This document shows, one piece after another, positions 17,432 to 24,589 of a stretch of DNA of 64,000 nt (position 1 is its first letter; every line of letters begins with the position of its first letter). This stretch comes from Massilia agrisoli. GTDB taxonomy: Bacteria > Pseudomonadota > Gammaproteobacteria > Burkholderiales > Burkholderiaceae_D. The stretch covers positions 186,001-250,000 of the forward strand of contig NZ_JAJHPV010000002.1 in the NCBI RefSeq assembly GCF_020831365.1, read 5' to 3'. The notes below the pieces were generated by a model. The model had not been told where the DNA came from and ran no database searches. It was given only the letters and a program-made list of their open reading frames with translations. A program made the translations under genes and the position numbers.

Positions 17432-17650
17432 ATGGACAAGCACGATACCGAGATGCCCGATGAATCGCGGCGTTCGTTCCTGAAGGCGGCCAGGGGCGCC
17501 GGCGCGCTCGGCGTGCTGGCGGCCGCGGCTGCCGGCGGTGCCGCCGAGGCCGCGCCCGCGCCGGAGCCGGCCGCGGCCGCGCCGCAAGCGAAGGGCTACC
17601 GCGTTACCGAACACATCCAGAAGTACTACAGTACCGCCCGCTACTGGTAA
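17432..17650 (+). CDS. formate dehydrogenase region TAT-target small protein
   Basis: A 72-residue protein with a twin-arginine signal (SRRSFLKAARGAG), an Ala/Pro-rich middle and a conserved-looking tail YRVTEHIQKYYSTARYW. This matches the small 'formate dehydrogenase region TAT target' family, found just upstream of this class of FDH catalytic subunit. It has no cofactor motif. It may be exported with or help assemble the enzyme; the actual role is unknown. CGGAG lies about 6 bases before the ATG. It sits between the chaperone and fdhA with gaps of 20 and 27 bp. Confidence 0.85.
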   Translation: MDKHDTEMPDESRRSFLKAARGAGALGVLAAAAAGGAAEAAPAPEPAAAAPQAKGYRVTEHIQKYYSTARYW

Positions 17651-17677
17651 GGCGGGCAAGCACAGGAGCACTACTCC

Positions 17678-20560
17678 ATGACGCTGGTAAAGACTGACAA
17701 GACTGCTGGCAGCGGCGCGTCCACGGCAAGCGCCGCGCTGCCCCAGGGGATAAGCCGTTCGGCAGGGGCCACGCTGCGGCGCCGCTCCTTCCTGGTCGGC
17801 GCCGGGGTAACGGCGGGCGCGGCCGCGCTGGCGCGCAAGCTGCCGCTCAACGTGATCCAGCCGGCCCAGGCCGCCGACAAAACCACCGCGGCCGCGCCGC
17901 CCGAAATCAAGCACACCGTGTGCACCCACTGCTCGGTCGGCTGTTCGATCGAGGCCGTGGTCAGCAACGGCGTCTGGATCCGCCAGGAGGCGGCCTTCGA
18001 TTCGCCCATCAACATGGGCGCCCACTGCGCCAAGGGCGCCTCGGTGCGCGAGCACGGCCACGGCGAACACCGGCTGCGCTACCCGATGAAGCTCATCGGC
18101 GGCAAATACCAGCGCATCTCGTGGGACCAGGCCATCCACGAAATCGGCGACAAGATGCTGTCGCTGCGCCAGCAGGCCGGGCCCGATTCGATCATGATCA
18201 TCGGCGGCAGCAAGCACAACAACGAGCAGGCCTACATGATGCGCAAGTTCGCGTCGATGTGGGGCTCGAACAACTGCGACCACCAGGCCCGCATCTGCCA
18301 CTCGACCACCGTGGCCGGCGTGGCGCAGACCTTCGGGTACGGCGCGATGACCAACTCGTTCAACGACCTGCACTTCAGCAAGGCGGTGCTGTTCATCGGC
18401 TCCAACCCGGCCGAGGCGCACCCGATCTCGATGCTGCACTTCCTGCACGCCAAGGAGCTGGGCGCGAAGATGATCGTGATCGACCCGCGCTTCACCCGCA
18501 CCGCGCGCTTTGCCGACCACTACGTGCGGGTGCGGCCGGGCACCGACATCCCGCTGGTGTGGGGCCTGCTGTGGCACATCTTCCAGAACGGCTGGGAAGA
18601 CAAGGCCTTTATCGAACAGCGCACCTACGGCATGGAAGAAGTGCGCAAGGAAGTGGCCAAATGGACGCCGGACAAGGTATCGGACGTCACCGGCGTGCCG
18701 GAGTCGGCCGTGTTCATGGCGGCCGAGATGCTGGCCAAGAACCGGCCCTCGTCGGTGGTCTGGTGCATGGGCATCACCCAGCACCACGTCGGCACCGCCA
18801 ATGTGCGCGCGCTGTCGATCCTGCAGCTTGCGCTTGGCAACATCGGCGTGGCGGGCGGCGGCGCCAATATCTACCGCGGCCATGACAATGTGCAGGGCGC
18901 CACCGACGTCGGCCCGAATCCCGATTCGCTGCCCGGCTACTACGGCATCGCCGAAGGGGCCTGGAAGCATTTCGCCAATGCCTGGGGCGTCGACTACAAC
19001 TGGCTGCTGTCGCGCTACGGCTCGAAGGAGCTGATGGAAAAGCCGGGCCTGACGGTATCGCGCTGGTTCGATGGCGTGCTGGAGCGGAACGACTATGTCG
19101 ACCAGCCGTCCAACCTGCGCGCCGTGCTGTACTGGGGCCACGCGCCCAACAGCCAGACCCGCCTGCCCGACATGAAGGAGGCGATGCAAAAGCTGGAACT
19201 GCTGGTGGTGATCGACCCTTATCCGACCGCCACCGCCGCCATGCACGGGCGCCAGGACGGCGTCTACCTGCTGCCGGCCACCACCCAGTTCGAAACCCAG
19301 GGATCGGTGACGGCGTCCAACCGCAGCATCCAGTGGCGCGAGCGGGTCATCCAGCCCCTGTTCGAGTGCAAGACCGACCAGGAGATCATGTACCTGTTCG
19401 CCAAAAAATTCGGTTTCGCGAACGAGTTCTGCAAGAACATCAAGGTGGTGCACAACGAGCCGGTCATCGAGGACATCCTGCGCGAGATCAACCGTTCGTG
19501 CTGGACCATCGGCTACACCGGCTGCTCGCCCGAGCGCCTCAAGCTGCACATGGAAAACAAGCACACCTTCGACCCGACCACCCTGCGCGCCGAGGCCGGC
19601 CCCTGCAAGGGCGACTACTACGGCCTGCCGTGGCCATGCTGGGGCACGCCGGAAATGAAGCACCCGGGCACGCCGATCCTGTATGACGAGTCGAAGTCGG
19701 TGGCCGAGGGCGGCCTGCCGTTCCGCGCCAACTGGGGCGTCGAGCGCGACGGCAAGACCCTGCTCGCGGCGGACGGCTCGGCCACGAAGGACAGTGAACT
19801 GGACACCGGTTACCCCGAATTCGACCACGTGTTCCTGAAAAAGCTGGGCTGGTGGAGCGAACTGACCCCGGCCGAGCAAGCCCAGGCCGAAGGCAAGAAC
19901 TGGAAAACCGATGCCTCCGGCGGCATCATCCGGGTCGTCATCGCGCATGGCTGCGCGCCGTTCGGCAATGCCAGGGCGCGTTGCAACGTGTGGAACTTCC
20001 CCGACCCGGTACCCGTGCACCGCGAACCGCTGATGTCGCCACGCCGCGACCTGGTGGCCAAATACCCGACCTACGACGACAAGGCGAACTTCTGGCGCCT
20101 GCCGACCCTCTACAAGTCGGTGCAGACGGTCGACTTCGCCAAGGACTACCCGCTGATCATGACCTCGGGCCGGCTGGTCGAATACGAAGGCGGCGGCGAC
20201 GAAACCCGCTCCAACCCATGGCTGGCCGAGCTGCAGCAGAACATGTTCATCGAAGTCAATCCGCACGACGCCACCCAGGCCGGGGTCCAGACCGGGCGCT
20301 ACCTGTGGGTCGAAACCCCGAGCGGCGCGCGCCTGAAGATCATGGCGATGGTCACGCCGCGGGTGCCGGCCGGCATCGTCTGGATGCCTTTCCACTTCGC
20401 CGGATGGTGGATGGGCGAAGACCAGCTGGAAAAATACCCCGCCGGCGCGGCGCCGCTGGCGCGCGGCGAAGCGGTCAATACCGGCTGGACCTATGGCTAC
20501 GACGCGGTGACGATGATGCAGGAAACCAAGGTGTCGTTATGCAGGCTGGCGGCCGCCTGA
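17678..20560 (+). CDS. fdhA: formate dehydrogenase catalytic (alpha) subunit, Mo-bis-PGD, Cys type
   Basis: A 960-residue periplasmic molybdoenzyme. The Tat signal is RRRSFLVG (residues 34-41). A 4Fe-4S site is formed by Cys 82, 85, 89 and 117 (CTHCSVGC ... HCAKG). The catalytic residue is Cys207 followed by His208 (ARICHSTT), where other FDHs carry selenocysteine; no in-frame UGA is needed. The C-terminal molybdopterin-binding domain includes MTSGRLVEYEGGGDETRSNPW. It oxidises formate to CO2 and passes electrons to the Fe-S subunit next door. AGGAG precedes the ATG by about 9 bases. Confidence 0.95.
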   Translation: MTLVKTDKTAGSGASTASAALPQGISRSAGATLRRRSFLVGAGVTAGAAALARKLPLNVIQPAQAADKTTAAAPPEIKHTVCTHCSVGCSIEAVVSNGVWIRQEAAFDSPINMGAHCAKGASVREHGHGEHRLRYPMKLIGGKYQRISWDQAIHEIGDKMLSLRQQAGPDSIMIIGGSKHNNEQAYMMRKFASMWGSNNCDHQARICHSTTVAGVAQTFGYGAMTNSFNDLHFSKAVLFIGSNPAEAHPISMLHFLHAKELGAKMIVIDPRFTRTARFADHYVRVRPGTDIPLVWGLLWHIFQNGWEDKAFIEQRTYGMEEVRKEVAKWTPDKVSDVTGVPESAVFMAAEMLAKNRPSSVVWCMGITQHHVGTANVRALSILQLALGNIGVAGGGANIYRGHDNVQGATDVGPNPDSLPGYYGIAEGAWKHFANAWGVDYNWLLSRYGSKELMEKPGLTVSRWFDGVLERNDYVDQPSNLRAVLYWGHAPNSQTRLPDMKEAMQKLELLVVIDPYPTATAAMHGRQDGVYLLPATTQFETQGSVTASNRSIQWRERVIQPLFECKTDQEIMYLFAKKFGFANEFCKNIKVVHNEPVIEDILREINRSCWTIGYTGCSPERLKLHMENKHTFDPTTLRAEAGPCKGDYYGLPWPCWGTPEMKHPGTPILYDESKSVAEGGLPFRANWGVERDGKTLLAADGSATKDSELDTGYPEFDHVFLKKLGWWSELTPAEQAQAEGKNWKTDASGGIIRVVIAHGCAPFGNARARCNVWNFPDPVPVHREPLMSPRRDLVAKYPTYDDKANFWRLPTLYKSVQTVDFAKDYPLIMTSGRLVEYEGGGDETRSNPWLAELQQNMFIEVNPHDATQAGVQTGRYLWVETPSGARLKIMAMVTPRVPAGIVWMPFHFAGWWMGEDQLEKYPAGAAPLARGEAVNTGWTYGYDAVTMMQETKVSLCRLAAA

Positions 20561-20591
20561 GGGCTGCCCGCGCGAACAACAGGAGACGAAG

Positions 20592-21263
20592 ATGGCAGCA
20601 AGGATGAAGTTCATTTGCGACACCGAGCGCTGCATTGACTGCAACGGCTGCGTTACGGCGTGCAAGAGCGAGCATGAGACGCCGTGGGGCGTCAACCGCA
20701 GGCGGGTGGTCACCATCAACGACGGGATACCGGGCGAGCGCTCGATCTCGGTCGCCTGCATGCACTGCACCGACGCGCCCTGCCTGGCGGTGTGCCCGAC
20801 CAACTGCATCTACCATACCGAAGACGGCATCGTCCTGCACAGCAAGGACCAGTGCATCGGCTGCGGCTACTGCTACTACGCCTGTCCGTTCGGCGCCCCG
20901 CAGTTCCCCGAGACCGGCATGTTCAACCACCGCGGCAAGATGGACAAGTGCACCTTCTGCGCCGGCGGCCCGGAAGTCGACACCTCCTCGGCCGAGTTCA
21001 AGAAGTACGGGCGCAACCGTATCGCCGAAGGCAAGCTGCCCGCCTGCGCCGAGCAATGCGCGACCAAGGCCCTGCTGGCCGGCGACGCCGACGTGATCGC
21101 CGACATCTACCGGCAGCGGGTGGAAATCCGCGGCTACGGCCCGGAACTGTGGGGCTGGAAAATCGCCTACGGACGCAAGCAGCGCACCGAGGCGACCAAG
21201 GCAAGGCGCGAGAACCAGGACACCGGCGACGCCCAGAACAACCCGCGCAGGTTCCCGACATGA
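20592..21263 (+). CDS. fdh3B: formate dehydrogenase iron-sulfur (beta) subunit
   Basis: A 223-residue electron-transfer subunit with four 4Fe-4S motifs in order: CIDCNGCVTACK (about 14), CMHCTDAPCLAVCP (about 56), CIGCGYCYYACP (about 87), and a split fourth made of CTFC and CAEQC (about 121-160). It would carry electrons from FdhA to the cytochrome b subunit. It has no signal of its own, so it would be exported with FdhA through Tat. The stop overlaps the next start (ATGA). Confidence 0.94.
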   Translation: MAARMKFICDTERCIDCNGCVTACKSEHETPWGVNRRRVVTINDGIPGERSISVACMHCTDAPCLAVCPTNCIYHTEDGIVLHSKDQCIGCGYCYYACPFGAPQFPETGMFNHRGKMDKCTFCAGGPEVDTSSAEFKKYGRNRIAEGKLPACAEQCATKALLAGDADVIADIYRQRVEIRGYGPELWGWKIAYGRKQRTEATKARRENQDTGDAQNNPRRFPT

Positions 21264-21478
21264 GGCCGGCGCGCATCGCAGCGCTGGCAGCCTTGTGCGC
21301 CTTGCTCGGCGGCTGCCTGGAAGTCGAGCAGCACCCGGTATGGGTGAAAGGCCAGATCGCCGGCAAGCCGGACAACCTGCCGTACCAGGTCTGGTTTCAC
21401 AACGACAAGCTGGCGTGGTCGGCGGCGATCCAGAACCGCACGCTCAAGCAGAACGAGTACCTGCGCGCCATGCCATGA
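21260..21478 (+). CDS. small lipoprotein inside the formate dehydrogenase operon
   Basis: A 72-residue protein with a clear lipobox (LLGGC at about residue 19) and a mature part of about 54 residues: EVEQHPVWVKGQIAGKP and a tail HNDKLAWSAAIQNRTLKQNEY. Its ATG overlaps the Fe-S subunit stop, and it ends 13 bp before the cytochrome subunit, so it is made together with the core enzyme. The family is not recognised. It may be a periplasmic assembly or anchoring factor for the FDH complex; that is inference from position alone. Confidence 0.78.
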   Translation: MRPARIAALAALCALLGGCLEVEQHPVWVKGQIAGKPDNLPYQVWFHNDKLAWSAAIQNRTLKQNEYLRAMP

Positions 21479-21491
21479 GGAAGGACACACA

Positions 21492-22586
21492 ATGACTCCG
21501 ATCGACCTCCTGCGCCGGCTGCCGTTTGCCGCCTTGCTGGCGCTGCTGTGCGCATTGCTGCTGCTGCCTTCAGCCGCCCGGGCCGAGGTGCCCAACAAGG
21601 ATGCGGTGCCGGCCTATGCCGAGGAACAGACCATCATGCAGGCCGAACACGATTCGGTGGCGCGCTCGCCCGGGTGGGGTTCGTCGGCATCGGGCAAGGT
21701 GCATGTCGACCGCAACTTCCTCGGGCAATACGGCGCCAGCGAAGGCAACGTCATCCTGCAACGGGGCGGCAATACCTGGCGCGTGCTGCGCAACGGCCCC
21801 ATGGCCACCCTCAGCGGCACCGTGCTGCTGGTGGTGCCGCTGCTGCTGTTCGGCTTTTACCTGATGGCGGGGCCGGCCCGCGTCGAGCAGCGCGAATCGG
21901 GGCGGCGCATCGTCCGCTTCACCGCATGGGAACGGCTGGTGCACTGGGCCACGGCGATCAGCTTCATCCTGCTCGCCGTCACTGGCCTCCTGATCATGTT
22001 CGGCAAGCTCCTGATTCCCCTGGTCGGCGCCACCGCCTTCTCATGGCTGGCCATCATTTCCAAATACGTGCATAACTTCATCGGGCCGCTGTTCATCGTC
22101 TGTTCGGTGATCATGTTCTTCACCTTCCTGCGACGCAATGTCTTCCGGCGCTGGGACTGGACCTGGATCAAGCAGGGCGGGGGGCTGATCAGCCACAAGC
22201 ATATTCCCGCCGATTATTTCAATGCCGGTGAAAAAATCTGGTTCTGGGGCGGCGTGGTGTTGCTGGGCCTCGTGATGTCGGTCACCGGGCTGATACTCGA
22301 TTTCGTCACCGTCGGCCAGACCCGCTACGTGCTGCAGGTCGCGAACATCCTGCACATCGTCGGCGCCACCTTGTACATCGCCGCCTCGCTCGGCCACATC
22401 TACATCGGCACCCTGGGCACGCCCGGCGCTTACGAGGGCATGCGCCACGGCACGGTCGACGAGGAATGGGCGCGCACCCACCACGAGATCTGGTACCAGA
22501 AAGTGATCGACGGCACCCCGGGCGCGGCGCCGCCGGGTTCCGGCCCCTATGGGCCGGATACGACCAGTCCCGGCCGCGCGCACTGA
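21492..22586 (+). CDS. formate dehydrogenase cytochrome b556 (gamma) subunit
   Basis: A 364-residue membrane protein. A cleavable leader and a periplasmic N-terminal stretch of about 80 residues (AEVPNKDAVPAYAEEQ) precede the cytochrome b domain. One membrane helix lies near 100-118 and then the four-helix FDH-gamma core: RFTAWERLVHWATAISF, YVHNFIGPLFIVCSV, and a late ILHIVGATLYIAASLGHIYIG, with His residues positioned to bind haem. It takes electrons from the Fe-S subunit into the quinone pool. GAGGAAGGA lies just upstream. Confidence 0.93.
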   Translation: MTPIDLLRRLPFAALLALLCALLLLPSAARAEVPNKDAVPAYAEEQTIMQAEHDSVARSPGWGSSASGKVHVDRNFLGQYGASEGNVILQRGGNTWRVLRNGPMATLSGTVLLVVPLLLFGFYLMAGPARVEQRESGRRIVRFTAWERLVHWATAISFILLAVTGLLIMFGKLLIPLVGATAFSWLAIISKYVHNFIGPLFIVCSVIMFFTFLRRNVFRRWDWTWIKQGGGLISHKHIPADYFNAGEKIWFWGGVVLLGLVMSVTGLILDFVTVGQTRYVLQVANILHIVGATLYIAASLGHIYIGTLGTPGAYEGMRHGTVDEEWARTHHEIWYQKVIDGTPGAAPPGSGPYGPDTTSPGRAH

Positions 22587-22605
22587 CCTTGCAGGGAAAA
22601 GGCAC

Positions 22606-23094
22606 ATGAAACGACATCTCCACCTTCCCGCGGCGCTGGCGCTGCTGGCCCTGGCCGGCGGCTGCGGCGAGCGCGACCTTGCCGCCACCAGCGCGACCAC
22701 CGGCGTGCGCCAGACCACCTTCCCCGGACAAATTACCGCCGGCGGCGGCACCAGCGGTGCGGTAATGGCGCGCACCGCGCGCCCTGAAACCGACGCCACC
22801 TACGCGGGCGGCACCCCGGGCATTGCCGGCGGCAGCGGCGGCAACACCGGTGGCGCCGCCACCGCGGGCACCGTCGTCGAAGCGGGGCAGGGCCCATCGT
22901 CGGGCACTGCGCCGGTGACCGGAGCGGGCGCCGGCCCGGTAGCGCCAATCGCGCCGGGCGGCCCTGCGCCGTCGGCCGCGCCTGTGGGCACCGTGCCCCC
23001 CGCGGGCGCCTCGCCGCGTGGCGGCACGGCCCCCACCATCGGCCAGATACCGACGGCGGGCAGCGAGCCGCCGCCCCGCCCGCCCCAACCCTGA
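22606..23094 (+). CDS. Gly/Ala/Pro-rich lipoprotein in the formate dehydrogenase operon
   Basis: A 162-residue protein with lipobox LAGGC near residue 20. Almost all of the mature chain is low-complexity Gly/Ala/Thr/Pro (for example AGGSGGNTGGAATAG and a PPPRPPQP end), so it is probably disordered. It starts 19 bp after the cytochrome subunit. It has no recognisable domain. Its coding status is supported by the lipobox, operon spacing and same-strand neighbours. A tether or spacer role is possible but unsupported. Confidence 0.65.
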   Translation: MKRHLHLPAALALLALAGGCGERDLAATSATTGVRQTTFPGQITAGGGTSGAVMARTARPETDATYAGGTPGIAGGSGGNTGGAATAGTVVEAGQGPSSGTAPVTGAGAGPVAPIAPGGPAPSAAPVGTVPPAGASPRGGTAPTIGQIPTAGSEPPPRPPQP

Positions 23095-23108
23095 ACAACG
23101 GTGATCCC

Positions 23109-23528
23109 ATGTCCCTGATAAAAACCACGACGGTCTTGCTGCTGCTGGCCATGCCCGCACTGGGGCTGGCCAGGCTGCCGCCACCCACGCCGGCCCAGGC
23201 GCAGCTAGCTGCCGAGAAAAAGGCCCAGGCCGCGGCGCAGGCCGAAAAGGACAAGCTGGCGCTGGTCGCGTCGATGGACGCCTTGTCGGCGCGCTGGCGC
23301 AGCCGCGCCGCCAGCGAAGGCTGGAAGGCCAATCCCCCGGTGTCGCTTGCCGCCCCGCTGCCGGCGCTGGTGCAGCCGAACACCCAGACCAGCCCGTCGG
23401 GCCAACCTGGCGGGGTGATGGGGCCGGCCGCCAAGCTTGCGCCGATGACCAGCGAAAAAAGCGGCACCGCCGCCCCCAGCGCCGACGTGAAAAAAGCGCC
23501 GTCGAAGCCCTACCAGCAAAAAAAGTAA
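23109..23528 (+). CDS. small exported protein of unknown function, formate dehydrogenase operon
   Basis: A 139-residue protein with a signal peptide (MSLIKTTTVLLLLAMPALG). An Ala/Lys/Gln-rich helix follows at about 30-65 (AQAQLAAEKKAQAAAQAEK), with probable coiled-coil character, then a Pro/Ser/Lys-rich tail ending QQKK. It sits 14 bp after the lipoprotein and 10 bp before DUF3305. The family was not recognised. Being inside the operon suggests a role in FDH assembly or envelope attachment; no direct evidence. Confidence 0.65.
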   Translation: MSLIKTTTVLLLLAMPALGLARLPPPTPAQAQLAAEKKAQAAAQAEKDKLALVASMDALSARWRSRAASEGWKANPPVSLAAPLPALVQPNTQTSPSGQPGGVMGPAAKLAPMTSEKSGTAAPSADVKKAPSKPYQQKK

Positions 23529-23538
23529 AGGAAACAGC

Positions 23539-24003
23539 ATGCGCATGGCCAGCTTGCCGATTGCAGTCATCATGCAGCGGCGCTCGTTGCAACACCGCTG
23601 GGCCACCGAGGCATGGTCGGCCGTTGGCGTGGTCGCCGACGGCGGCCTGCCGCCGTACCGGGTGCTCAGCCAGGACGAGCACCGCGAGACCTACCTGGTC
23701 GGCGGCCTGACGCTCGAGCTGTACCCTGACGAGAACGACGGCTACTTCGAGAACTGCGTGGCGCCCGAAGCAAAGGTGTTCATCAAGTGGCGCATGGAAG
23801 AAGGCCGGGCGATGCCGGTGCAGGCCTCGGTCAGCTACGCCGACGGCGCCCGCATGTTCGATTCGGGTGAAAGCGCCGACGGTGTGCCGATGCCGTCCGA
23901 CATCCATGCGTGGCTGGCGGAGTACCTGCGCACCCACTACGCGCCACCGGTCCGGCGCGGCAAGGAATACAAACAACGCAAGCAGGACGGCCATGCCGGC
24001 TGA
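23539..24003 (+). CDS. DUF3305 domain protein
   Basis: A 154-residue soluble protein of the DUF3305 family, which is regularly found beside DUF3306 in formate dehydrogenase operons. Visible conserved blocks are HRWATEAWSAVGVV and YLVGGLTLELYPDENDGYFENC, then VFIKWRMEE. It has no signal peptide. The function is unknown; a cytoplasmic maturation role for FDH is the usual guess. An AAAGGA site precedes the ATG. The last 11 bases overlap the DUF3306 start. Confidence 0.82.
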   Translation: MRMASLPIAVIMQRRSLQHRWATEAWSAVGVVADGGLPPYRVLSQDEHRETYLVGGLTLELYPDENDGYFENCVAPEAKVFIKWRMEEGRAMPVQASVSYADGARMFDSGESADGVPMPSDIHAWLAEYLRTHYAPPVRRGKEYKQRKQDGHAG

Positions 24004-24589
24004 AGGCTTCTTCCAGCGCTGGTCGCGCCTGAAAACCGAACCGGTGCCTGCTGGCACGGTGGCGGACGACAGGCCGCCTGGCGCGCAGCGCGAGGTCGCG
24101 CCGGTGCCGGACAACCGGCCCGCCCAGCCGGAACCGCAGGCCGACGGGCAGCAGCCGGCGGTACGCCCGCCGACGCTCGACGATGTGGCGCAACTGCGGC
24201 CCGACTCCGATTATTCCGCCTTCGTCGCGCGCGGTGTCGACACCTCGGTGCGGCGCGGCGCATTGAAGAAGCTGTTTGCCGACCCGCATTTCAACATTGG
24301 CGACGGGCTTGACCTGTACATGGGCGACTACAACAAGCCCGACCCGATCCCGGCGGCCATGATGAGCGCGCTGCGCCACACGCAGAGCTTCTTTGCCCAG
24401 GCCTATCCGGACCAGAAGGCCGATGAGGAGGACAAGGACAGCCAGGGCGTGGACACCGGCACGCTGGCAGCCGTGGACCAAGCCGCCGGCGCGCCTGCGC
24501 CCTGCATCCCGGAACCATCGACGCCAGTCACAGCAGCAGCTGCCGCCACCACCGCCGCCACCAGAACCATCACCGAGGACCAGGCATGA
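23993..24589 (+). CDS. DUF3306 domain protein
   Basis: A 198-residue protein starting MPAEGFFQRWSRLK, the typical opening of DUF3306. An acidic, Pro-rich variable region is followed by the conserved block LRPDSDYSAFVARGVDTSVRRGALKKLFADPHFN, GDGLDLYMGDYN. The C-terminus is Ala/Thr-rich. It overlaps DUF3305 by 11 bases and the polyferredoxin gene by four (ATGA), so the three are translationally linked. The function is unknown but tied to formate dehydrogenase by context. Confidence 0.82.
   Translation: MPAEGFFQRWSRLKTEPVPAGTVADDRPPGAQREVAPVPDNRPAQPEPQADGQQPAVRPPTLDDVAQLRPDSDYSAFVARGVDTSVRRGALKKLFADPHFNIGDGLDLYMGDYNKPDPIPAAMMSALRHTQSFFAQAYPDQKADEEDKDSQGVDTGTLAAVDQAAGAPAPCIPEPSTPVTAAAAATTAATRTITEDQA

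Noticed and set aside
18290-18300. Selenocysteine formate dehydrogenase
   Set aside because: The catalytic codon is TGC (Cys), with no in-frame TGA.
17324-20395. A very long open frame antisense to fdhA
   Set aside because: The protein is low-complexity His/Arg/Gly/Val-rich with no motif, and mirrors codon bias of the real gene. High-GC coding DNA produces such frames.
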